This document shows positions 38,215 to 46,771 of a stretch of 64,000 nucleotides of DNA, piece by piece; position 1 is the first letter of the stretch; every line of letters begins with the position of its first letter. Location: the NCBI GenBank assembly GCA_002724555.1, contig PBOZ01000100.1, positions 50,364-114,363 of the forward strand. Direction: 5' to 3'. The notes beneath the pieces are model-generated. The model was not told the origin of the DNA. It searched no databases and was given only the letters and a program-made list of their open reading frames with translations. Source of the DNA: Rickettsiales bacterium (lineage in GTDB: Bacteria > Pseudomonadota > Alphaproteobacteria > UBA8366). Both the position numbers and the translations under genes were made by a program.

Positions 38215-39056
38215 GCAGAGAGGTCCGTGACGATATGAGCCCTCAGGTCTTGGGAGACCTCCGGCTCTTTTCCAAACCAAGCGGCAAATCCGGGTCGGGC
38301 TTGATAGAGCAACATGCCCAGTCCGTCTACAATCTTATTGCCGCGCATCTTAGCCTTATAAAGAAGCGTGGTTTCCAACGGCGAATAAACTATGTCATTC
38401 ACGACGGCTGATGTGGGCAGGTTGTTGAGGTCTATATCTAAGTCTGGCTGTCCGGTCATCCCAAGAATTGTTGTGTTTACTAGAAGTGCCGTGCCATTCA
38501 TGGCCGTCGTCACATCGTTCCAAGCAACAGACGTAGCAACGGCGCCGAACTCCTCGGCCAGTGATTGAGCGCGCGATAGCGTCCGGTTTGCGATTCTGAC
38601 TTCTTTAACACCAACGTCTATAAGGGCCGCAATAACAGCGCGAGCCGCACCACCAGCGCCCAAAACCAACGCGGGACCGTCAGATGCACGCCATGTACTT
38701 TCTAATCTCAAATTTTCCAGAAATCCAAACGCATCGGTGTTTGTGCCTGAAATTGTTCCATCCTCATTGACCACGATCGTATTCACTGCACCTATCCGTT
38801 TGCCGATAGGATCGATATGATCACAAATCGCCAACGCCAATTCTTTATGGGGCACGGTGAGGTTTACACCAGAAATTCCGAGTATGGGCAGCGCACGCAA
38901 CGCAAACTCGATATTTTCAGGTTTGACCGCAAAAGGGAGATAAGCGCCGTTTATGTTTAGCTCGCGCAGCCAATAACTGTGTAATACCGGTGATCGTGAA
39001 TGAGAAACAGGCCATCCCATGACACCGGCGAGTTTTGTTTTTCCAAATATATTCAC
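38211..39056 (-). CDS. aroE: Shikimate dehydrogenase
   Basis: 281 residues. Substrate-binding GWPVSHSRSPVLHSYWL, catalytic Lys and neighbour in NLTVPHKELAL, and TNTDAFGFLENL form the N-terminal half. The NADP-binding domain has VLGAGGAARAVIAALID and ANRTLSRAQSLAEEF. It reduces dehydroshikimate in aromatic amino acid synthesis. It starts with GTG, overlapping the maf stop as GTGA. Confidence 0.97.
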   Translation of the reverse strand: MNIFGKTKLAGVMGWPVSHSRSPVLHSYWLRELNINGAYLPFAVKPENIEFALRALPILGISGVNLTVPHKELALAICDHIDPIGKRIGAVNTIVVNEDGTISGTNTDAFGFLENLRLESTWRASDGPALVLGAGGAARAVIAALIDVGVKEVRIANRTLSRAQSLAEEFGAVATSVAWNDVTTAMNGTALLVNTTILGMTGQPDLDIDLNNLPTSAVVNDIVYSPLETTLLYKAKMRGNKIVDGLGMLLYQARPGFAAWFGKEPEVSQDLRAHIVTDLSA

Positions 39057-39664
39057 GACAAAATTAATTCTCGCTCTCGAAGAAACGATAACAAGGGCAG
39101 TAGAGGTAAACCAAGGATAGTAAAATAATCTCCTTCAATTCGCTCGAATAGCTGAGCGCCCAGTCCTTCCAGTTGATACGCTCCAACTGATGTTAGCGCT
39201 AATTCACCTAACTCTTCCAAATATTCCTTAATAAAACGGTCTGAAAATTCACGCACTTGGAGGGTGGCGCGATCCGTCTGTTGCCAAAGTTCCTGTCCAT
39301 CGCGAACAATACTTGCACTCGTAACCAAGTCATGGGTGCAACCTCGTAGGGCCCTTAGTGTGTGGTCGGCAGACACCAAATCAATAGGCTTATCAAACCA
39401 AGTCCCGCCACAATCAAGCATTTGATCCGCACCAATAACATAAGCACCCTTGTTTCTTTCTGATATTAATTCCGCCTTTTTCCTCGCCAACCGAGAGGCG
39501 ACATATCCAACATTTCTACCTTGACTCCGACAGGAATTTTTTACCTCGGTTTCATCTATATTTGCAGGTTCGATTTTGATCTCTAAACCACTCGCAATTA
39601 ACATGGCCGCACGAGACCGACTGCGAGATGCTAGGATTATCGGATCTGTTTTCCCATTATCCAT
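39053..39664 (-). CDS. maf: Maf-family nucleoside triphosphate pyrophosphatase
   Basis: 203 residues. ASRSRSRAAMLIASGL near the N-terminus, VIGADQMLDCGGTWFDKP carrying the catalytic Asp, and the C-terminal EGDYFTILGLPLLPL. Maf proteins hydrolyse dTTP/UTP or modified nucleotides and can arrest septation. The gene overlaps ppsR by 8 nt. Standard member of the origin-proximal cluster in alphaproteobacteria. Confidence 0.95.
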   Translation of the reverse strand: MDNGKTDPIILASRSRSRAAMLIASGLEIKIEPANIDETEVKNSCRSQGRNVGYVASRLARKKAELISERNKGAYVIGADQMLDCGGTWFDKPIDLVSADHTLRALRGCTHDLVTSASIVRDGQELWQQTDRATLQVREFSDRFIKEYLEELGELALTSVGAYQLEGLGAQLFERIEGDYFTILGLPLLPLLSFLRERELILS

Positions 39665-40484
39665 AGGATTGTCTCTGACGTTCTAATATTTGTAAGATTG
39701 TGGCTGCTGTTTCCTCAATAGACCTGCGTGTTACGTCTATCACCGGCCATTCGCGTTCACTGAACAGGCGCCGTGCCGTCGCTACCTCGTTACGGACAAA
39801 CTCGGGGTCTACATAATCCGTATCGTCTTGATGATCCAATAGACGTATTCTATTACGGCGTATCTGAACAAGTCGCTTAGGATCCGTGGTCAGTCCAACA
39901 ATCAATGGATCAGTTTGTCCATCAAGGATTTCAAAAATCTCTGGTAACTGAATGCCGGGTACTATTGGAACATTCGCAGCCTTGAGACCACGGTTCGCGA
40001 GATAGATACAAGTTGGTGTCTTGGAGGTTCGCGAAACGCCAACCAAAACGATATCTGCTTCGGAAAGATTGTGTGCCGATTGGCCATCATCATGATTGAG
40101 CGTGTAGGTCATTGCGTCAATGCGTTCAAAGTAGTTAGCGTCTAAGGTATGCTGACGGCCTGATTGGCCGCTGCTTTCTAACCCTAGAAAAGCAGTCAAT
40201 GCATGAATCACAGGATCCAATACTGAGATGCATGGCACGTGCAGACGCCCACATCCAATCTCGAGTGCGGTCCGTAACTCTTCTTTCACTATTGTAAATA
40301 GGACGATACCCGGACTCTCTTCAATATTTCGCAAAATTTTCTGGATCTGCCCTCTTGTCCGAACCAAAGGCCAATGGTGTTCAATTGGTTCAATTCCTTC
40401 AAACTGAACAAAACATGCTCTTGCAACGCTATGTACAGTCTCGCCTGTCGCATCGGATACCAGATGCAGGTGAAAGTCCTTCAC
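39657..40484 (-). CDS. ppsR: PEP synthase/pyruvate phosphate dikinase regulatory protein (DUF299)
   Basis: 275 residues of the bifunctional kinase/phosphorylase family. It begins LHLVSDATGETVHSVARACFVQF, has the nucleotide-binding GVSRTSKTPTCIYLANRG at about 148-166 and the C-terminal RNEVATARRLFSEREWPVIDVTRRSIEETAATIL. It switches PPDK or PEP synthase on and off by phosphorylation. It begins with GTG behind AGGTAGGG. In Caulobacter and Rickettsia this gene and hemE are the two neighbours of the chromosomal origin. Confidence 0.95.
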   Translation of the reverse strand: MKDFHLHLVSDATGETVHSVARACFVQFEGIEPIEHHWPLVRTRGQIQKILRNIEESPGIVLFTIVKEELRTALEIGCGRLHVPCISVLDPVIHALTAFLGLESSGQSGRQHTLDANYFERIDAMTYTLNHDDGQSAHNLSEADIVLVGVSRTSKTPTCIYLANRGLKAANVPIVPGIQLPEIFEILDGQTDPLIVGLTTDPKRLVQIRRNRIRLLDHQDDTDYVDPEFVRNEVATARRLFSEREWPVIDVTRRSIEETAATILQILERQRQSYG

Positions 40485-40517
40485 AGCCCTACCTAATAAA
40501 ATGTGTAAAAATTAGAT

Positions 40518-40526
40518 TTACCCACA
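40518..40526 (+). promoter_or_regulatory. DnaA-box-like nonamer
   Basis: TTACCCACA matches the DnaA box TTATCCACA at eight of nine positions. A poorer neighbour is TTTTACACA on the other strand (40510-40502, seven of nine). TTACCCCCA at 40734-40742 also scores seven of nine. Confidence 0.5.
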
Positions 40527-40840
40527 GATAAATTTATATTTAGCGAAATAATACCCGAAATGCGAATTTTTCAGATTAATTTTCAAACATGCGGACAAAC
40601 ACGAAATAAAATAGATTTATAGCTGCAGATCGAAAAAAAATTTGCTATTTATACCGGAACATCAAGATCGTTTAAATCTTTTGATTTCAATTTATTATTT
40701 CATTTTTCCTAGTTTTAATAACAATCCAAAATTTTTACCCCCAACTCTATAGCTCTTTTTAATTTGTTTACAAGGTTCCACACTAATCACCACACAACAA
40801 CAACAACAAACTTTTATTAAGCATTTATTATTTGTATTGA

Positions 40841-40857
40841 GTTTACCTACCGTAAAC
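40841..40857. repeat. 17-bp interrupted palindrome upstream of hemE
   Basis: GTTTAC CTACC GTAAAC, perfect 6-bp arms with a 5-nt centre, 26 nt before the hemE start. The shape is of a dimeric-regulator operator; it could control hemE or be part of the origin. I do not match it to a known operator. Confidence 0.5.
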
Positions 40858-40883
40858 TGTGATCTTTAGATGGTTCAGAATTC

Positions 40884-41915
40884 ATGACTAAAGCTTTTTT
40901 AGAAGTCCTAAACGGTAAACACCTTAACCCGCCACCTATTTGGTTCATGCGGCAAGCGGGACGTTACCTTCCGGAATACCGGAAACTACGAGCAAAAGCG
41001 GGCGGTTTTCTTGAACTTTGCTATACACCAGATTTTGCGGTTGATGTCACGTTACAACCGATTGAAAGATTTGGATTAGATGCGGCAATCCTATTTTCTG
41101 ATATTCTTGTTATTCCGGATAGTCTTGGGCAAAACGTATCATTTGTTGAAGGTACAGGTCCTGTCCTTGAGCCAGTACGAAATGCAAATGATGTTTCAAA
41201 TCTCTCGATTAGTAATGTTTTAGATAAGCTATCACCAGTCTACGAGGCGGTAAGGATTCTGAGCAAGCGTCTCGGATCCGAAACAGCATTGATTGGTTTT
41301 GCTGGTGCGCCTTGGACCGTGGCTTGCTATATGATTGAAGGTCGAACTAGCCGCGATTTTTTAAATATAAAAAAGTTCTGCTACCAGGATCCGGAATTGT
41401 TTGGGCAATTGATTGATATACTCGTGGACGCGACTACTGCCCATCTTTCAGCACAAGTGGAAGCCGGAGCAGAAGCATTGCAGATTTTTGAGAGTCATGC
41501 CGGGGTACTGCCTGAACGAGAGTTTCAAAAATGGATAATTGAACCATTAGAACGTGTAGTAACCGCACTCCGTGGCCGTTGGCAGGATCTTCCGATTATT
41601 GGTTTCCCTAGAGGTGCCGGGGCAATGTATGGTCAATTTGCAGAACAAACAGGAGTTAGCGCTGTTTCGCTGGATACAACAGTATCTCTCTCTTGGGCTA
41701 ATGATAATTTGCCGTCTGGCATGCCAATCCAAGGGAATTTAGATCCCGTATACCTTATTGCCGGGGGTTCTGTTATGGAAGCTGCGGCCGATAGTATTAT
41801 CGGTAAGTGCCCAAATCGTCCGCACATCTTTAACCTTGGGCATGGTGTTGATAAACAGACGAATCCCGACAATGTATTGCGACTTACTGAGTATATACGC
41901 CGTCGTTCATCTTAA
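40884..41915 (+). CDS. hemE: Uroporphyrinogen decarboxylase
   Basis: 343 residues. PPIWFMRQAGRYLPEYR contains the Arg-rich substrate-binding loop at about 20-36, FSDILVIPDSLGQNV follows with the catalytic Asp, and GFAGAPWTVACYMIEGRTSRDF and FNLGHGVDKQTNPDNV complete the family text. It decarboxylates uroporphyrinogen III to coproporphyrinogen III. First gene to the right of the origin candidate, followed by hemH 20 nt downstream. Confidence 0.97.
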   Translation: MTKAFLEVLNGKHLNPPPIWFMRQAGRYLPEYRKLRAKAGGFLELCYTPDFAVDVTLQPIERFGLDAAILFSDILVIPDSLGQNVSFVEGTGPVLEPVRNANDVSNLSISNVLDKLSPVYEAVRILSKRLGSETALIGFAGAPWTVACYMIEGRTSRDFLNIKKFCYQDPELFGQLIDILVDATTAHLSAQVEAGAEALQIFESHAGVLPEREFQKWIIEPLERVVTALRGRWQDLPIIGFPRGAGAMYGQFAEQTGVSAVSLDTTVSLSWANDNLPSGMPIQGNLDPVYLIAGGSVMEAAADSIIGKCPNRPHIFNLGHGVDKQTNPDNVLRLTEYIRRRSS

Positions 41916-41935
41916 ATCTTATATGATTAATTTTA

Positions 41936-42973
41936 ATGCGTAAAATTGCGGTTATTTTATTTAACTTAGGTGGGCCAGATCAATCTGAATCGGTCAAACC
42001 GTTTCTTTTTAATCTTTTTAATGACAAAGCAATTATCGGAGCGCCGCAACCGATTAGGTGGTTGATCGCGCGCCTAATCTCGGGCCGACGCGCGCCTATC
42101 GCTCAAGAAATTTACAGCCATCTAGGTGGTGGATCACCACTCCTCGAAAATACTGAGTTGCAAGCGACTGCGCTGGAGCAGCGGTTAAAAGAAAAATTAC
42201 CAGACGTTAATATTAAATGTTTTCTTTCAATGCGATATTGGCATCCAATGTCATTGGATACAGCGTTAGAAGTGAAAAAATGGAATCCGGATAAAGTTAT
42301 TCTTTTGCCATTATATCCTCAGTATTCGACGACAACGACCGGGTCGTCTCTAGACGATTGGAATAAATCGGCCAAAAAGGTGGGGCTAATTCAAGAGACG
42401 GTCGCAGCGTGTTGCTATCCGACAGACAATGGTTTTATAGATGCAATTGCGGGCCGTTTACAGACCGCGTTAGACGACGCGGTTCAGCATAAACCGTTTC
42501 GCATTCTGTTCTCGGCGCATGGCTTGCCGCAGAAAGTAGTCGACAAAGGAGATCCTTATCAATGGGCCGTTGAAGAAACCGCAGCCTCTGTAATTAAGAA
42601 AGTTGTGGGAGCAAAAATAGATTGGCGGGTTAGTTACCAAAGCCGCGTCGGCCCATTATCATGGATAAAGCCTTATACAGAAGATGAAATTATGCGAGCT
42701 GGTAAAGAGGGTATGTCGCTTGTCGTTGTCCCAATCGCGTTCGTTTCTGAACATTCGGAAACTCTGGTAGAGCTGGATATTGAGTATCGACATCTCGCTG
42801 AAAATGCAGGAGTTCCAAACTATATGCGGGTCGGCACGGTTGCTTGTGATGCTGCCTTTGTAGGAGGGTTAGCGGATATTGTTGTTGGCTTGGATGGAAA
42901 GCCAAAGGGTGTATATGTGCCGTCTGGAGCACGGATTTGCCCGGGAATCTGTAGGCAGTGCCCAATCAATTAG
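41936..42973 (+). CDS. hemH: Ferrochelatase
   Basis: 345 residues. The N-terminal VILFNLGGPDQSESVKPFLFNLFND, the catalytic His in FSAHGLPQKVVDKGDPY and SYQSRVGPLSWIKPYTEDEI are canonical. The C-terminus ends ARICPGICRQCPIN with clustered cysteines; some alphaproteobacterial ferrochelatases carry an iron-sulfur cluster here, so this could be one, but I count only three Cys in the tail. It inserts iron into protoporphyrin IX at the membrane. Operon with hemE and hemJ. Confidence 0.97.
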   Translation: MRKIAVILFNLGGPDQSESVKPFLFNLFNDKAIIGAPQPIRWLIARLISGRRAPIAQEIYSHLGGGSPLLENTELQATALEQRLKEKLPDVNIKCFLSMRYWHPMSLDTALEVKKWNPDKVILLPLYPQYSTTTTGSSLDDWNKSAKKVGLIQETVAACCYPTDNGFIDAIAGRLQTALDDAVQHKPFRILFSAHGLPQKVVDKGDPYQWAVEETAASVIKKVVGAKIDWRVSYQSRVGPLSWIKPYTEDEIMRAGKEGMSLVVVPIAFVSEHSETLVELDIEYRHLAENAGVPNYMRVGTVACDAAFVGGLADIVVGLDGKPKGVYVPSGARICPGICRQCPIN

Positions 42974-42992
42974 TTGAGAGAGCAGCAGAAAA

Positions 42993-43415
42993 ATGTACGC
43001 ATGGGTTTTAGCGTTACATATCATATCAATCATCGCATGGATGGCGGGACTGCTCTATTTGCCACGGTTGTTTGTGTATCACGTAGATGCGGTAGTAGGA
43101 TCTGAGTTGTCAGAAACACTTAAAATAATGGAGCGTCGACTATTCCATGCGATTATGATGCCGGCTATGATCGCGTCATGGTTCTTTGGGCTTTGGATAG
43201 CAGTAAAGACAGACGCATATTTAGAGGTTTGGTTTCATATTAAACTGGCGTTAGTGGTTTTTTTGTCGGCTAGTCATTTGATGATGGGAAAATGGCGAAA
43301 AGATTTTGCTTTGGACCAAAATATTAGGTCGGCGCGATTTTATCGGTTTGCCAACGAAGTACCGACCCTTTTAATGGTCGGAATTGTTATACTAGTTATC
43401 GTTAAACCCTTTTGA
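42993..43415 (+). CDS. hemJ: Protoporphyrinogen oxidase HemJ
   Basis: 140 residues with four hydrophobic helices. The N-terminal WVLALHIISIIAWMAGLLYLPRLFVYHVDA has the conserved His9-type haem-binding residue and the LPRLFVYH signature of HemJ, and HIKLALVVFLSASHLMMGKW has a second conserved His. It oxidises protoporphyrinogen IX in bacteria lacking HemG and HemY. The order hemE-hemH-hemJ-rho is conserved in alphaproteobacteria. Confidence 0.93.
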   Translation: MYAWVLALHIISIIAWMAGLLYLPRLFVYHVDAVVGSELSETLKIMERRLFHAIMMPAMIASWFFGLWIAVKTDAYLEVWFHIKLALVVFLSASHLMMGKWRKDFALDQNIRSARFYRFANEVPTLLMVGIVILVIVKPF

Positions 43416-43646
43416 TTGGCACTATAATTATTTTATGGCCTCAGAGCTTATAAAAAATTTGCTTGACGATCGATAAAGTTTATGGCCGTACATACGTAGC
43501 AGCTAGGTTATCATGTTGCTGCATAATTTCCTCTCTCCGTTCGGATCAGCCGCTTAATCAGTTTCGCGGTTCACACAGGCCGGTAGGCATCTCTTAAAAT
43601 CCGATTTTCCAAGCGATATTAAAATGGCAGTACAAGCGATATAAAA

Positions 43647-44927
43647 ATGACAGTAAAAGAAATTCACCTTCAAGACCTAAAGAAAAAATCTCCGGCGGAT
43701 CTTCTTGCGTTCGCTGAGGAACTCGAAGTAGAGAACGCTAGCAACTTGCGCAAACAGGATATGATGTTCTCAATCCTGAAACAGTTGTCCGATGATGAGG
43801 TGCCGATAGTAGGCGTTGGTGTTCTCGAAGTTTTGCAAGACGGGTTTGGTTTCTTGCGGTCTCCAGACGCCAATTATCTTCCCGGCCCTGACGATATCTA
43901 TGTTAGTCCTAGCCAAGTGAGGCGCTTCGGTTTCCGGACTGGTGATACGGTTGAGGGTGAAATTCGGGCGCCTAAAGATGGGGAGCGGTATTTCGCATTA
44001 CTTAAAGTCAATAAGATAAATTTTGACGAACCGGATAGTGTGCGCCATAGGATTAATTTTGATAATCTGACTCCGCTGTACCCGGATGAGCACATAAACT
44101 TGGAAGTAGAAGACAGTGGCAAAGGGAAGACACGTGATAATACATGTCGGGTCATCGAATTGGTGGCTCCGCTTGGAAAGGGCCAGCGGGGTTTGATTGT
44201 TGCGCAGCCGCGGACCGGCAAAAAAGTCATTATGCAGAACATCGCACATGCCATCACGACCAATCACCCGGAAGTCTATCTCATCGTCCTATTGATAGAC
44301 GAGCGACCCGAGGAAGTCACTGACATGGCCCGTTCGGTCAATGGGGAGGTTGTTAGCTCAACGTTCGATGAACCGGCAGTAAGACATGTCCAGGTGGCTG
44401 AGATGGTGATTGAAAAAGCGAAACGGCTTGTTGAGCATAAGCATGATGTGGTGATCCTCTTGGATTCTATCACGAGATTGGGGCGAGCCTACAACACTGT
44501 TGTTCCGAGCTCTGGTAAGGTCTTAACAGGAGGAGTTGATGCGAATGCGCTGCAGCGCCCAAAACGATTTTTTGGCGCTGCACGAAATATTGAGGAAGGC
44601 GGCTCAATGACGATTATTGCAACAGCTTTAATTGATACAGGCAGTCGCATGGATGAGGTTATATTTGAAGAGTTTAAAGGTACGGGGAATTCAGAGATCG
44701 TGCTTGACCGGAAAATATCTGATAAGCGCACATTCCCTGCGATCGACATTCAGAAGTCTGGTACGCGAAAAGAAGAGCTCTTGGTGGACGCTGGAACACT
44801 ATCGAAAATGTGGGTCCTGCGGCGCATTCTAACGCCGATGGGCACGACGGATGCCATGGAATTTTTACTTGATAAACTTAAAGACAGTAAGAACAATAAT
44901 GATTTCTTCGATTCAATGAATCAGTAG
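43647..44927 (+). CDS. rho: Transcription termination factor Rho, with altered Walker A
   Basis: 426 residues. N-terminal helical domain (about 1-45), RNA-binding cold-shock fold (about 50-125, [23 protein letters not shown]) and the ATPase core with Walker [18 protein letters not shown]-loop [22 protein letters not shown] and C-terminal [14 protein letters not shown] are all intact. The Walker A at about 187-194 reads QPRTGKKV where Rho proteins normally read GKT. Codons are GGC AAA AAA. The Thr/Ser that coordinates magnesium is therefore Lys. A 231-nt leader separates it from hemJ, as expected for autoregulated rho. Confidence 0.96.
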   Translation: MTVKEIHLQDLKKKSPADLLAFAEELEVENASNLRKQDMMFSILKQLSDDEVPIVGVGVLEVLQDGFGFLRSPDANYLPGPDDIYVSPSQVRRFGFRTGDTVEGEIRAPKDGERYFALLKVNKINFDEPDSVRHRINFDNLTPLYPDEHINLEVEDSGKGKTRDNTCRVIELVAPLGKGQRGLIVAQPRTGKKVIMQNIAHAITTNHPEVYLIVLLIDERPEEVTDMARSVNGEVVSSTFDEPAVRHVQVAEMVIEKAKRLVEHKHDVVILLDSITRLGRAYNTVVPSSGKVLTGGVDANALQRPKRFFGAARNIEEGGSMTIIATALIDTGSRMDEVIFEEFKGTGNSEIVLDRKISDKRTFPAIDIQKSGTRKEELLVDAGTLSKMWVLRRILTPMGTTDAMEFLLDKLKDSKNNNDFFDSMNQ

Positions 44928-45069
44928 GTTGGTCTTGCGCGGCGATGAGAGGTGTAAGTTTTGTAATTGCAAGCGCTGTCGAGTTTTAGGCCGTGTCCCT
45001 TTTATTAAGAGGATGCCGACGGTTATTTTATTCAACGCGGAACAGCTTTTGGCCTAGAACGCAGGCTAT

Positions 45070-45106
45070 AAGATGTGGCCCAGTTTGGACAATTGGGCCA
45101 CATCTT
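45070..45106. terminator. Strong hairpin between convergent rho and quinone oxidoreductase
   Basis: AAGATGTGGCCCA pairs perfectly with TGGGCCACATCTT: a 13-bp stem with an 11-nt loop, followed on the + strand by TTATTAATT. It lies about 140 nt after the rho stop and 27 nt before the end of the convergent oxidoreductase gene, so it can serve as a two-way terminator. The T-tract is short. Confidence 0.7.
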
Positions 45107-45132
45107 TATTAATTCCTATAAAAAGTTAAGTG

Positions 45133-46104
45133 CTAAACCTCGAAAACGGTTGAGCCGGTTGTTTTACGGGCTTCGAGATCCCGGTGCGCTTGGACGGCGT
45201 CTTTCAGTTGGTACCGCTGGTTGACTTCGATTTTCACGCCGTTCTTAACGGCGGCGAAGAGGGCGCGAGCTGAGGCCTGCAAATCTTTGGTATCGGCTGT
45301 GTATGTCATCATTGTTGGACGCGTAAAGAAGAGTGAGCCCTTTTGCGAAAGCATGCCAGCGTCAACGGCAGGAATTGGTCCAGACGCGTTTCCAAACGAG
45401 ACAAACATGCCAAGCGGGCTCAAGCAGTCGAGTGATCCGCTGTAGGTTGATTTACCGACAGAATCGTAAACTACAGGAACGCCAGCACCTTTGGTGATGC
45501 TCTTCACACGCTTTACAAAGTCTTGCTTGTTATAATTAATGACGTGGTCGCAGCCGTGTGCCTTTGCGAGTTTTGCCTTGGCGGGACTACCGACAGTGCC
45601 AATTACCGTTGCACCTAATTGCTTGAGCCACTGGCAGGCAATTAGTCCGACGCCGCCTGCGGCGGCGTGGAACAATACTGTTTCGCCTTTCTTGACTTTA
45701 CGGGTTCTTCGAATGAGATATTCCGTGGTCATGCCTTGCAACAACATTGCAGCGGCTTGCTCATTGCTGATCCAGGTGGGCAATTTTACGACGCGGTCGG
45801 CAGGCATGACGCGGACTTCTGCATATGAGCCGGGGGGGCCGGCTGCATAAGCAACACGATCGCCAACTTTAATACCTTTCACGCTGGCCCCAACGGCTTC
45901 AACGGTACCAGCAGCCTCCATGCCTATGCCATGCGGCATTTCTAGAGGATACAAGCCGCTGCGATGGTAAACATCAATATAGTTCAGTCCGACATGGCTT
46001 TGATTAATTAGTATTTGGCCGCGTTTTGGTTTACTGACTTGGATATCCACCCACTTCATGACGCCAGCGGCGCCCTGTTTCTTGATTTGAATTGCGCGGG
46101 GCAT
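45133..46104 (-). CDS. Quinone oxidoreductase (zeta-crystallin-like, MDR family)
   Basis: 323 residues. N-terminal GroES-like domain with GLNYIDVYHRSGLYPLEMPHGIGMEAAGTVEAVG, then NADPH-binding AAAGGVGLIACQWLKQLGATVIGTVG, the usual AAxGGVG motif, and a C-terminal Rossmann domain. No catalytic-zinc cysteines, so it is the zinc-free quinone reductase type that uses NADPH. The function is oxidative stress defence by family. The only gene in the region running leftwards, placed between rho and mnmE, which is unusual but not unique. Confidence 0.9.
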   Translation of the reverse strand: MPRAIQIKKQGAAGVMKWVDIQVSKPKRGQILINQSHVGLNYIDVYHRSGLYPLEMPHGIGMEAAGTVEAVGASVKGIKVGDRVAYAAGPPGSYAEVRVMPADRVVKLPTWISNEQAAAMLLQGMTTEYLIRRTRKVKKGETVLFHAAAGGVGLIACQWLKQLGATVIGTVGSPAKAKLAKAHGCDHVINYNKQDFVKRVKSITKGAGVPVVYDSVGKSTYSGSLDCLSPLGMFVSFGNASGPIPAVDAGMLSQKGSLFFTRPTMMTYTADTKDLQASARALFAAVKNGVKIEVNQRYQLKDAVQAHRDLEARKTTGSTVFEV

Positions 46105-46771
46105 TAAGCGCTCCCTTTAATGTTGATAATAGATTTGATGCTTTAAGCAAAAACGATCTTCAAAGATGTATTATGGCAGGGGAATCCTGATTGTCACGGG
46201 GTGCGTATTTTGTGGAAAACAATTTACACCGTGTTTGCAGATTTTTTTCGAGACGTACAAATCTCGCCGTTTTCGTTTGGCGCGTCTGATGTTAATAGGT
46301 CTCCCTTTGTTTTGTGTTTTCTTGCCGGTTGGCAAATTACAAAAGGGGATCTAAGGAAATTCCAGTGTTTTATTTCTTAACCTTTAAATGAAAATTGGGT
46401 CGTCAACACTTTCCCTACAGATTGATATGAGGTGTGTTCTGGTTGCAGGTAAATAAGCGGGTCGTCGGCTAAGTTTACTAAGGGTGATTAGAATTTTAGG
46501 GGTTCATACCCTAGACCTTGGTTCGTGCGGCGTGATTGTTGTCTCGGTGACTAGATTATGATGGGATCAATAGATGTTTGTTGCGCTCTTGCAGGGGTGC
46601 ACTTTTGTCCGCGAGAGGGCGTTTTGGAAGCCTCGTATGTTAAAATGTCACTGGACTGCGGGCTGGACATTTTCTTGAACATGGTTTGTATGCGCGAGGA
46701 ATTTTATAAAACGCTTTGGTCGTTTTTGTGACAAATTTCGAAGGGTTCGGAATAATCAGTCGGATTTAGCA
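46105..46771. other. 667-nt gap upstream of mnmE, no gene seen
   Basis: The longest non-coding stretch in the window. Short frames here (for example 62 codons at 46166-46354) are Cys/Phe/Arg-rich and look random. A small stem TAGGG/CCCTA with loop GTTCATA (46497-46513) resembles a tRNA T-arm but no acceptor or anticodon arm fits around it. I found no known RNA. It should carry the promoters of the oxidoreductase and mnmE. Confidence 0.55.

Larger units (their letters stand above)
40485..40883. other. oriC: Putative chromosomal replication origin (oriC) between ppsR and hemE
   Basis: A 399-nt non-coding, strongly AT-rich interval between genes that flank oriC in Caulobacter and Rickettsia. 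Genes point away from it on both sides. It holds one DnaA-box-like nonamer (40518-40526), A/T stretches that could unwind, a run of five CAA units (40795-40809) and a 17-bp palindrome beside hemE (40841-40857). Strand composition flips here: the + strand is C-rich over G on the left and G-rich over C on the right in sampled lines. DnaA boxes are few by eye, so the call leans on synteny, divergence and skew. parS sites lie 7.5 and 9.5 kb to the right. Confidence 0.75.

Noticed and set aside
40485..40883. CtrA binding sites (TTAA-N7-TTAA) in the origin candidate
   Set aside because: Several TTAA half-sites exist in the AT-rich DNA but none pair at exactly seven bases.
46166..46354. 62-codon frame upstream of mnmE
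   Set aside because: Composition looks random and nothing supports translation.
46497..46513. Stem with loop GTTCATA resembling a tRNA T-arm
   Set aside because: No acceptor, D- or anticodon arms can be placed around it, and the loop lacks the TTC at the right position.
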